Shown: in pieces, positions 7,623-14,013 of the stretch
Layout: each line of letters starts with the position of its first letter
How positions within the stretch are numbered: position 1 is the first letter of the stretch
Source: a bacterium
GTDB lineage: Bacteria > Bacteroidota > Bacteroidia > Bacteroidales > Bacteroidaceae
Direction: 5' to 3'
NCBI GenBank assembly: GCA_004562975.1
Contig: SFQP01000056.1
Location: 1-15,419, forward strand
DNA: 15,419 nucleotides
Position numbers and translations under genes: made by a program
The notes under the pieces: model-generated
The model's database searches: none
What the model was told of the DNA's origin: nothing
What the model saw: only the letters and a program-made list of their open reading frames with translations

Positions 7623-8514
7623 TTACTTGTTCACTTGGAATTTCTTCACGCCGTCTTCGAAGAAGTCCACGATTTGCTGTGCGGCAGCGAGTCCGGCGTT
7701 GACGTTGGCCTCCTTGGTCTGTGCGCCCATCTTTTTGGGCGTGAAGATGTAGCGGTCTCCGAGGAGTTCCACGGCGCGGTCGTGGTCGGCCAGTTTCAGG
7801 TCCGTCACGTAGCGCAGGTCTGGGCGTTCCGTCATGGCCCTGCCGGGCCGAGTTCACCAGGATGGCATCCTTGCGCATCACGCTCACGAGGTCGTAGCCG
7901 ATGCTGCGGCGCGTTTCGGGAGTAGAGGGTATGTGCAGGCTCACGATATTGTTGAAGGAGAAGAGGTCGTGGAGCGACTCGTGCACGTGGAAGCCGGCAT
8001 CGATAATCTTCTGCGGGCGGTTCAGGGGCGAGTAGCTTGAAATGTCCATACCCATGCCGTGGGCAATGCGTGCCAGGTTCTGTGCCACGGCACCGAAGGC
8101 CAGCAGACCGAGTTTCTTGCCCATCAGTTCGGTGCCCGAAGTGCCGTTGAATTGGTTGCGGCAGGCATAGATGAGCAGACCGATGACGAGTTCGGCCACA
8201 GCGTTGGCGTTTTGTCCCGGCGTGTTCATCACCACGATGTGGTGAGCCGTGGCGGCAGCCAGGTCCACGTTGTCGTAGCCCGCCCCGGCGCGCACGATTA
8301 TTTTGAGTTTCGGGGCGGCATCCATCACCTCGCCGTCAATTTTGTCAGAGCGGATGATGAGCGCGTCCACGTCGGCCACAGCGGCCAGCAGTTGCGCCTT
8401 CTCGGTGTACTTTTCGAGAAGTTCCAGTTGATAGCCTACGGGGTCAAGAATATCTTTGATGCCTTTTACGGCCACGGGTGCAAAAGGCTTTTCAGTGGCA
8501 ACAAGTACTTTCAT
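7623..8514 (-). CDS. serA: D-3-phosphoglycerate dehydrogenase, with an internal deletion and frame break near 7836-7842
   Basis: SerA oxidises 3-phosphoglycerate to phosphohydroxypyruvate, the first step of serine synthesis. The N-terminal substrate-binding half has ALIIRSDKID (51-60) and RAGAGYDNVD (75-84). The nucleotide-binding domain follows (KLGLLAFGAVAQ, VSLHIPSTPETR), then ILVNSAR (218-224). The first frame is sound to codon 224 (7843). The conserved continuation MTERPDLRYVTD starts at 7835 in another frame and runs to the TAA at 7623-7625 (...KKFQVNK). Only 7 bases lie between, where the family has about 12 residues (KEV-N-EEEL...), so roughly 29 bp are missing. Read on in the first frame the tail is meaningless and stops at 7612. 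There is no ACT domain. TPKKMGAQT replaces the usual TPHxGGST, so Lys takes the place of the catalytic His. It follows serC in the same direction. Confidence 0.92.
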
Positions 8515-8537
8515 GCTTCGATGGTATTTAAATGAAA

Positions 8538-8665
8538 GTTGAGAGTTGAGGGTTTATAGTTTATGGTTATGCTCACTGAGCGAACATCAGAGGGCTGCGT
8601 TCTGCATGATATTCAGCCGCATAAAATTGACTATAAACTCTCAACTATAAACTATAAAATCCTCA
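8538..8665. repeat. Palindromic element between serC and serA (GTTTATAGTT type)
   Basis: The gap holds an inverted repeat of a second sequence type: TGAGGGTTTATAGTTTAT (8547-8564) against its near reverse complement at 8647-8665, differing by one inserted and one changed base. GTTGAGAG at 8538-8545 has its complement CTCTCAAC at 8638-8645. The right arm includes the serC stop codon (8663-8665). The centre contains GCTCA-C-TGAGC (8571-8581) and GGCTG/CAGCC (8593-8597/8614-8618). It is not a copy of the 7442 or 12423 elements but has the same layout: AT-rich arms with a roughly 7-8-nt period around a GC-richer core. Confidence 0.65.
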
Positions 8666-9736
8666 CGCCTTGTGCATGGCTTCAAACTCCTGCATGCAGG
8701 CCACGAGAGCCTGAACGCCTTCGAGCGGCATGGCGTTGTAGCACGAAGCGCGGAAGCCTCCTACCGAACGGTGTCCCTTCACGCCCTGCATGCCCTTGCT
8801 CTGGGCAAACTTCAGGAATTCGGCTTCCAGTTCCTTGTACTCGTCGGCCATGACGAAGCAGATGTTCATCAGCGAGCGGTCCTCCTTGGCAGCCGTGCCC
8901 TTGAAGAGCGGGTTGCGGTCGATTTCGGCATAGAGCAGGTCGGCGCGTTCCTGTGCGCGGCGTTCCATTTCCTTCACGCCACCCTGAGCCTTGATCCACT
9001 TGAGGTTTTGGAGGGCACAGTAAATAGGTACTACGGGCGGCGTGTTGAACATCGAGCCTTTGTCCACGTGGGTGCGGTAGTCAAGCATCGTGGGGATGGG
9101 GCGGCTCACGTGGCCCAGCAGTTCGTCCTTCACGATGACGAAGGTAACGCCAGCCATGGAGAGGTTCTTCTGTGCGCCGCCGTAAATCAGGCCGTACTTG
9201 CTCACGTCAACTGGACGGGAGAAGATGTCGCTCGACATATCGGCCACCAGGGGAACGGGACTATCAATATCCTTGCGGAGTTCGGTGCCGTAGATGGTAT
9301 TGTTCGTCGTGATGTGGAAATAGTCCGCATCAGCGGGGATTTCGTAATCCTTCGGGATGAACGTGTAGTTGGCATCGGCCGATGAGGCCACCTCCACCAC
9401 TTCACCGAATAACTTGGCCTCCTTCAAAGCCTTCTTGGCCCACACGCCCGTGTTGAGGTAAGCAGCCTTCTTCTCCAGCAGGTTATAGGGAACCATGCAG
9501 AACTCCAGGCTGGCGCCGCCTCCCAAGAAGAGCACCGAGTAGCCTTCAGGAATGTTGAGCAATTCCTTGAACAAAGCCTGCGCTTCGTCCATCACTGCCT
9601 GAAATTCCTTCGTACGGTGGCTGATTTCCATCAACGAAAGACCCATGTCGCCAAATTCCACACAAGCCTCGGCGGTAGCCTTCATCACTTCTTGCGGGAG
9701 GATAGACGGACCCGCGCCAAAATTGTATTTTTTCAT
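8663..9736 (-). CDS. serC: Phosphoserine aminotransferase
   Basis: SerC transfers the amino group of glutamate to 3-phosphohydroxypyruvate, giving phosphoserine; it also serves pyridoxal phosphate synthesis in many bacteria. The 357-residue length is normal. Family marks are the start [24 protein letters not shown] at 39-45, [10 protein letters not shown] at 70-79 (PLP phosphate contact), VADMSSDI at 164-171, and the PLP lysine Lys190 in [12 protein letters not shown]. The C-terminal [16 protein letters not shown] matches the substrate-arginine region. It is the first gene of the serC-serA-DUF1015 group, with a promoter candidate about 40 bp upstream. The product of SerA is the substrate of SerC, which fits co-transcription despite the 148-bp gap holding a palindromic element. 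Confidence 0.97.
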   Translation of the reverse strand: MKKYNFGAGPSILPQEVMKATAEACVEFGDMGLSLMEISHRTKEFQAVMDEAQALFKELLNIPEGYSVLFLGGGASLEFCMVPYNLLEKKAAYLNTGVWAKKALKEAKLFGEVVEVASSADANYTFIPKDYEIPADADYFHITTNNTIYGTELRKDIDSPVPLVADMSSDIFSRPVDVSKYGLIYGGAQKNLSMAGVTFVIVKDELLGHVSRPIPTMLDYRTHVDKGSMFNTPPVVPIYCALQNLKWIKAQGGVKEMERRAQERADLLYAEIDRNPLFKGTAAKEDRSLMNICFVMADEYKELEAEFLKFAQSKGMQGVKGHRSVGGFRASCYNAMPLEGVQALVACMQEFEAMHKA

Positions 9737-9777
9737 GCCTTAGTTGATTTAGGGATAATAAATAGGTTTGTTGCGGG

Positions 9778-9809
9778 CGAAGATAAAGTATTTTATTGTT
9801 ACACGCCAA
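9778..9809 (-). promoter_or_regulatory. Probable serC promoter
   Basis: Minus strand: TATCTTCG (plus 9785-9778) is one mismatch from the Bacteroidetes -7 consensus TAnnTTTG. A TTG (plus 9809-9807) lies 21 nt upstream of it, in the right place for the -33 element. The start codon is about 40 nt downstream. Confidence 0.5.
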
Positions 9810-9988
9810 GCAAAACTCCTTTTTTTATTGGCGACAACAAAGAGACAGCGTACAACACCCCTTAAGCCCGTAGTCCTGAATTGTCCATGTTGGAGTCCTG
9901 TTTCCCGTTGCCCAGACCCCACCGTTTGCTTTACATATCCGCCAAGCCCCGGGGCCAAACTTTCAACTTCTTTCCAAGAATGGCACGG

Positions 9989-10024
9989 TTTTTCAATAAC
10001 TGTGCGAAGTTTTATTTACCTTTG
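9989..10024 (+). promoter_or_regulatory. Probable promoter of the carboxyltransferase operon
   Basis: TACCTTTG at 10017-10024 matches the Bacteroidetes -7 consensus TAnnTTTG exactly and lies 36 bp before the ATG at 10061. The T-run at 9989-9993 is at the right distance to act as a weak -33 element. Confidence 0.65.
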
Positions 10025-10060
10025 CCGCGCAATTTAATATCAGAATCAAACCTACAGAAT

Positions 10061-11614
10061 ATGAGCGAACAACTTAAAAAGGTAAAGCAGCTTGTCGAGC
10101 TTCGCCAGAAAGCACGCCTCGGCGGTGGCGAAAAAGCCATCGAGAAGCAGCACGCCAAAGGTAAGGCCACGGCACGCGAACGCATCGAACTGCTCCTGGA
10201 CAAAGGCTCCTTCGAGGAGATGGATATGTTCAAACTCCATCGCTGCCACTACTTCGGCATGGAAAAGAAACAATACCTCGGCGACGGCGTGGTGGCTGGC
10301 AGTGGCACCATCAATGGCCGGTTGGTATATGTCTTTGCGCAGGACTTCACCGTGAACGGCGGTTCCCTGTCCGAAACCATGGCCGAAAAGATTTGCAAGG
10401 TCATGGACCAGAGCCTCAAGATGGGCGCACCCTGCATCGGCCTTAACGACTCGGGCGGTGCCCGTATTCAGGAAGGCATCAACGCCTTGGCCGGCTTCGG
10501 CGAAATTTTCCAGCGCAACATCGAAGCCAGCGGCGTGGTGCCCCAGATTTCCGGCATCTGCGGCCCCTGTGCCGGCGGTGCTGTCTATTCGCCCGCCCTC
10601 ACCGACTTCGTCGTCATGCTCGAAGGCATCAGCTACATGTTCCTCACCGGCCCCAAGGTGGTGAAAACCGTGACGGGCGAGGACGTAACTCAGGAAGACC
10701 TCGGCGGAGCAGCCGTCCACTCCACCAAGAGCGGTGTCTGCCACTTCACGGCCAAGACCGAGGAAGAGTTCGCACAGCTCATCCGTCGCCTCCTTTCTTA
10801 TATTCCCCAGAACAATATGGAGCGCGCACCGCGCATCCCCTGCACCGACCCCATTGACCGCAAGGAAGATTCGCTCAACGAAATCATCCCCGACAACCCC
10901 AACATGGCCTATGATATGTACAAGGTCATCGGCGCTGTGGTCGACAACGGCGAGTTCCTCGAGGTGCAGCGCAACTTTGCCCGCAACATCATCATCGGCT
11001 TCGCCCGCTTCAACGGCCAGAGCGTCGGCGTGGTGGCCAACCAACCCAGCGTCTACGCCGGTGTGCTCGACTGCAACGCCTCGCGCAAGGCAGCTCGCTT
11101 CGTCCGCTTCTGCGACTGCTTCAACATCCCCATCGTCTCCCTCGTCGACGTGCCCGGGTTCCTTCCCGGCACCGGACAGGAATATAACGCCGTCATTGAC
11201 CATGGTGCCAAATTGCTCTACGCTTACGGCGAGGCCACAGTGCCCAAGGTGACGGTGACGCTCCGCAAGAGCTACGGCGGTTCCCACATCGTGATGGGCT
11301 GCAAGCAGCTCAAGGCCGACCTCAACTACGCTTGGCCCTCGGCCGAAATTGCCGTGATGGGCGCATCGGGCGCAGTGGCCATCCTCGACGGCAAGGAAGC
11401 CAAGACGAAGGAAGATCCCAAAGCCTTCCTCGCCGAAAAGGAGAAGGAGTACAACGACCTCTTCACCAACCCCTACAAGGCTGCCGAGTTCGGCTACGTG
11501 GACGATGTCATCGAACCGCGCAACACGCGCTTCCGCATCTGCCGCGCGCTCGCACAGCTGGAGAACAAGCGCGAAACGCGTCCGGCCAAGAAGCACGGCA
11601 ACATACCCCTTTAA
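10061..11614 (+). CDS. Acyl-CoA carboxylase carboxyltransferase subunit (propionyl-CoA/methylmalonyl-CoA type)
   Basis: A 517-residue biotin-dependent carboxyltransferase that moves CO2 between carboxybiotin and an acyl-CoA, most likely propionyl-CoA/methylmalonyl-CoA. The N-terminal crotonase-fold half has [14 protein letters not shown], the oxyanion segment [11 protein letters not shown] and [16 protein letters not shown]. The C-terminal half has [38 protein letters not shown], and [15 protein letters not shown]. The end ([10 protein letters not shown]) matches Bacteroidetes homologues. The ATG at 10061 gives the family start [15 protein letters not shown]. Next come an 88-residue protein and a biotin carrier, each after an 18-bp gap, so this is one operon. 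Whether it acts as propionyl-CoA carboxylase (needing a biotin carboxylase) or as the sodium-pumping decarboxylase alpha subunit (mmdA, needing a membrane beta subunit) cannot be settled, because neither partner gene is in the window. Confidence 0.94.
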   Translation: MSEQLKKVKQLVELRQKARLGGGEKAIEKQHAKGKATARERIELLLDKGSFEEMDMFKLHRCHYFGMEKKQYLGDGVVAGSGTINGRLVYVFAQDFTVNGGSLSETMAEKICKVMDQSLKMGAPCIGLNDSGGARIQEGINALAGFGEIFQRNIEASGVVPQISGICGPCAGGAVYSPALTDFVVMLEGISYMFLTGPKVVKTVTGEDVTQEDLGGAAVHSTKSGVCHFTAKTEEEFAQLIRRLLSYIPQNNMERAPRIPCTDPIDRKEDSLNEIIPDNPNMAYDMYKVIGAVVDNGEFLEVQRNFARNIIIGFARFNGQSVGVVANQPSVYAGVLDCNASRKAARFVRFCDCFNIPIVSLVDVPGFLPGTGQEYNAVIDHGAKLLYAYGEATVPKVTVTLRKSYGGSHIVMGCKQLKADLNYAWPSAEIAVMGASGAVAILDGKEAKTKEDPKAFLAEKEKEYNDLFTNPYKAAEFGYVDDVIEPRNTRFRICRALAQLENKRETRPAKKHGNIPL

Positions 11615-11632
11615 TCCCACGAACCGCGAAGC

Positions 11633-11899
11633 ATGAAGACATTCCATTATACCATCGGCGGCAAGCAGCTCACCATCCGTCTTGACGAGAAGCAAGGCAC
11701 CATCGCCAACCTCCTCGTTGACGGCCAGCACCCCCTGCCCACAGAAGAAAAGATGCCCGCCTATGCCGCCGTCATCTCCCTCGCCCTCCTCGCTTACGAC
11801 GTGGAAGTCGTCCACGACGACGAGCCCGGCATCATCACCGTCGAACATCACCGCACCGGCTGGAACAACCCCTCAGCCCTGATGATGCAACTCCAATAA
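11633..11899 (+). CDS. Unrecognised 88-residue protein between carboxyltransferase and biotin carrier
   Basis: I do not recognise a named family. The gene sits in tight operon spacing (18 bp on both sides) between the carboxyltransferase and its biotin carrier, a place where other organisms often have the small membrane gamma subunit (OadG type). This protein is not OadG-like: it has no N-terminal membrane helix, only a moderately hydrophobic AYAAVISLALLAYDV at about residues 43-57. Its first 33 residues (MKTFHYTIGGKQ...) align without gaps with the start of the adjacent carrier protein (MKQYKYTINGAQ...), with 12 identities including YTI-G-Q, D, G-A and V-G. The C-terminal half ends TGWNNPSALMMQLQ. 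It is probably a soluble accessory or structural subunit of the complex; that is inference from position and the shared N-terminal fold. Confidence 0.8.
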   Translation: MKTFHYTIGGKQLTIRLDEKQGTIANLLVDGQHPLPTEEKMPAYAAVISLALLAYDVEVVHDDEPGIITVEHHRTGWNNPSALMMQLQ

Positions 11900-11917
11900 A
11901 CTTTTTTTCCCGAAACA

Positions 11918-12379
11918 ATGAAACAATACAAATATACCATCAACGGTGCCCAGTACGATGTGACCATCGACAGCATCGTCGGCTCCAAAGCCAAAGTGGA
12001 GGTCAACGGCATTCCCTTTGAAGTGGAAATGCACGGTTCCTCACTGGTAGAAGAAGACCTCCCCACCATGTCCACCGAAGGTGCTCCCGCACCTGCCGCC
12101 GCAGCCCCGGCTCCTACCGCCGCTCCCGCTGCAGCAGCACCTGCCGCCAAGAGCGGTCCCGGTGCAGGCACCCCCGTCAAGGCACCCCTGCCCGGCGTGG
12201 TGACCAAAATCCTCGTCGAGGCCGGACAGGCCGTGAAGAAGGGCGACACCGTGCTCGTACTCGAAGCCATGAAGATGGAAAACAACATCACCGCCGAAGC
12301 CGACGGAGCCGTGACCGGCATCTGCGTAGCAGCCGGCGACAGCGTGATGGAAGGTACAACCCTTCTCACCATCGGGTAA
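11918..12379 (+). CDS. Biotin carboxyl carrier protein
   Basis: A 153-residue carrier that holds biotin and shuttles carboxyl groups to the carboxyltransferase encoded two genes upstream. The biotinyl domain fills the C-terminus (about 86-153): VKAPLPGVVTKILVEAGQ, then EAMKMEN with the biotin-accepting Lys119, then DGAVTGICVAAGDSV. An Ala/Pro-rich flexible linker spans about residues 56-86. The N-terminal 40 residues form a separate small domain (YTINGAQYDVTI...VEVNGIPFEVEM) typical of carriers in decarboxylase and acyl-CoA carboxylase complexes. Start, length and TAA stop are unambiguous. The next gene is a sulfhydrylase rather than the membrane decarboxylase subunit, with a palindromic element in between. 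Confidence 0.94.
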   Translation: MKQYKYTINGAQYDVTIDSIVGSKAKVEVNGIPFEVEMHGSSLVEEDLPTMSTEGAPAPAAAAPAPTAAPAAAAPAAKSGPGAGTPVKAPLPGVVTKILVEAGQAVKKGDTVLVLEAMKMENNITAEADGAVTGICVAAGDSVMEGTTLLTIG

Positions 12380-12401
12380 GCAGTTCATCAATTGTAAATG
12401 C

Positions 12402-12424
12402 AAGTTTCGCAAGTTGCGAAACTT
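12402..12424. repeat. Perfect 23-bp palindrome downstream of the carrier gene
   Basis: AAGTTTCGCAA and TTGCGAAACTT pair perfectly around a single central G. It begins 22 bp after the carrier stop codon. Its right half contains the TTGCGAAAC that is repeated directly at 12576-12584. It is not followed by a T-run, so it is not a classical terminator. Confidence 0.8.
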
Positions 12425-12575
12425 ATCGGTTATCAGGTTATGGGGTTATAAGGTTATAAGATTACTATTTGAGCGGACGATGTTCAGGCGTAACAGTAGT
12501 AACTTCATAACCTTGTAACCCCATAATCTGATAACCGGGTTACGCAGTAACTTTATAACCCCATAACCTTTACAC
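12423..12575. repeat. Dispersed palindromic element, copy 2, MITE-like, flanked by 9-bp direct repeats
   Basis: The inner arms 12428-12457 and 12507-12536 are complementary at 28 of 30 positions, and the two exceptions would be G-U pairs in RNA, so all 30 could pair. The 49-nt centre carries GAGCGGACGATGTTCAGGCG, shared with copy 1 at 7477-7599. The element is bounded by TTGCGAAAC at 12414-12422 and again at 12576-12584, which looks like a target-site duplication. It has no ORF of its own. If mobile, it must depend on a transposase elsewhere. Confidence 0.8.
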
Positions 12576-12606
12576 TTGCGAAACCTGAATACATTAGAAA
12601 TTATCC

Positions 12607-13878
12607 ATGAAACCCTCTACCCTCTGTGTGCAGGCTGGATGGCAGCCCAAGAAGGGCGAGCCCCGCGTGCTCCCCATCTACCAAAGCACCACTTTCAAAT
12701 ATGACAACAGCGAACAGATGGCGCGTCTGTTCGACCTCAAGGACAGCGGTTATTTCTACACCCGTCTGCAAAACCCCACCAACGACGCCGTAGCCTCCAA
12801 GATAGCCCAGCTCGAAGGCGGAGTCGCCGCCATGCTCACCGCCAGCGGACAGGCCGCCAGCTTCTATGCCGTGTTCAACATCTGCGAAGCCGGCGACCAT
12901 TTCATCTCCTCCAGCACCATCTACGGCGGCACGTTCAACCTCTTCGGCGTGACCATGAAGAAGATGGGCATCGAATGCACCTTTGTCGACCCCGACGCTT
13001 CCGATGAAGAGATAGAAAAAGCCTTCCGCCCCAACACCAAATGCTTCTTCGGCGAAACCATCTCCAACCCCGGTGGCCACGTGTTCGACATTGAACGCTT
13101 CGCCCGCATGGCTCACGCCCACGGCGTACCCCTCATCGTCGACAACACCTTCGCCACCCCCATCAACTGCCGACCCTTCGAGTGGGGAGCTGACATCGTG
13201 ACCCACTCCACCACCAAGTACATGGACGGCCATGCCACAGCGGTGGGGGGCTGCATCGTCGACAGCGGCCACTTCGATTGGCAGGCCCATGCCGACAAGT
13301 TCCCCGGCCTCTGTGCCCCCGACGAGAGCTACCACGGCCTGGCCTACGCAGAAAGCTTTGGCAAGTTAGCCTATATCACCAAAGCTACCGCACAACTCAT
13401 GCGCGACCTCGGCAGCATACAAAGTCCCGAGAACGCCTTCCTCCTCAACCTCGGCCTCGAAACCCTCCACTTGCGTATGCGCCAACACTGCGCCAATGCC
13501 CAGGCTGTGGCAGAGTTCTTGCAGGCCGACCCCCGTGTGGCGTGGGTCAACTATGCCGGCCTGCCCGGCGACAAATACCACGCCTTGGCCCAGAAGTATT
13601 TGCCCCAAGGAGGATGCGGCGTCATAGCCTTCGGTCTCAAGGGCAGCCGTGAAGATGCCATCAAGTTCATGGACAGCCTGAAGATGATTTGTATCGTCAC
13701 CCACGTGGCCGATGCCCGTACCTGCGTGCTCCATCCCGCGAGCCACACCCACCGCCAGCTCTCCGACGAGCAGCTCATCGAGGCCGGCGTGGCACCCGAC
13801 CTCATCCGCCTCAGTGTGGGCATAGAGGATGTGGAGGACATCCTGGCCGACATCCGTCAGGCACTGGACAAGGTGTAA
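12607..13878 (+). CDS. O-acetylhomoserine sulfhydrylase-type enzyme (Cys/Met metabolism PLP family)
   Basis: A 423-residue fold-type I PLP enzyme of the Cys/Met metabolism family. Marks include PIYQSTTFKYD (23-33), YTRLQNPTNDAV (51-62), TASGQAAS (78-85), and VDNTFATP with the cofactor-binding Asp179. The PLP lysine is Lys204 in HSTTKYMDGHATAVGG. The C-terminus has VTHVADARTCVLHPASHTHRQL. Length above 420 and the long insertion after the PLP lysine (FDWQAHADKFPGLCAPDESYHGL) fit O-acetylhomoserine (thiol) sulfhydrylases better than cystathionine gamma-synthase, which is nearer 380-400. It would make homocysteine from O-acetylhomoserine and sulfide; O-acetylserine use is also possible. It is separated from the carrier gene by 227 bp of palindromic sequence, so it may have its own transcript, though no clear promoter is seen. 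I found no SAM riboswitch upstream. Confidence 0.92.
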   Translation: MKPSTLCVQAGWQPKKGEPRVLPIYQSTTFKYDNSEQMARLFDLKDSGYFYTRLQNPTNDAVASKIAQLEGGVAAMLTASGQAASFYAVFNICEAGDHFISSSTIYGGTFNLFGVTMKKMGIECTFVDPDASDEEIEKAFRPNTKCFFGETISNPGGHVFDIERFARMAHAHGVPLIVDNTFATPINCRPFEWGADIVTHSTTKYMDGHATAVGGCIVDSGHFDWQAHADKFPGLCAPDESYHGLAYAESFGKLAYITKATAQLMRDLGSIQSPENAFLLNLGLETLHLRMRQHCANAQAVAEFLQADPRVAWVNYAGLPGDKYHALAQKYLPQGGCGVIAFGLKGSREDAIKFMDSLKMICIVTHVADARTCVLHPASHTHRQLSDEQLIEAGVAPDLIRLSVGIEDVEDILADIRQALDKV

Positions 13879-13887
13879 ACACATTCA

Positions 13888-13929
13888 GGGCGTAGCCGGG
13901 GAGTGTAACCATGACTCACGGCTACGCCC
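13888..13929 (+). terminator. Hairpin after the sulfhydrylase gene, possible terminator
   Basis: A perfect 10-bp stem, GGGCGTAGCC (13888-13897) with GGCTACGCCC (13920-13929), begins 9 nt past the stop codon. There is no T-run after it, so termination is uncertain. The loop contains GTGTAAC (13903-13909), complementary to GTTACAC just past the stem (13933-13939), so an alternative or pseudoknotted pairing is possible. The stem core is the same as in the terminator at 6126-6162. Confidence 0.55.
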
Positions 13930-14013
13930 ATCGTTACACCCTTACGGCAGCACTCGGAAAAACCAACCGCACTGTCAGCAAACAATCTCAAATCCCAACC
14001 ATCCCTTCCGTAT

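Larger units (their letters stand above)
9737..10060. other. Divergent intergenic region between serC and the carboxyltransferase gene
   Basis: This 324-bp stretch has no convincing gene. It carries one promoter candidate at each end (serC on the minus strand at 9778-9809, carboxyltransferase on the plus strand at 10017-10024). The middle (about 9840-9980) shows no hairpin, repeat or operator that I can support. An in-frame ATG at 9881 would extend the carboxyltransferase by 60 residues, but the promoter at 10017 and the absence of any family resemblance argue against it. Confidence 0.7.

Noticed and set aside
9881..10060. A 60-residue N-terminal extension of the carboxyltransferase from an ATG at 9881
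   Set aside because: A consensus -7 box at 10017 lies inside it and the family starts at the ATG at 10061.
10052..11851. A 599-codon open frame on the minus strand opposite the carboxyltransferase
   Set aside because: Shadow of a well-identified gene, without domain marks; low-complexity Gly/Ala/Val/His/Asp composition typical of antisense frames.
12423..12575. Integron attC site, because of GTTACGC/GCGTAAC pairs
   Set aside because: The core sites do not fit the RYYYAAC/GTTRRRY pattern, and no integrase or cassette structure is present.
12380..12606. SAM or other riboswitch upstream of the sulfhydrylase gene
   Set aside because: The gap is accounted for by the palindrome and the dispersed element; no riboswitch core motif was recognised.
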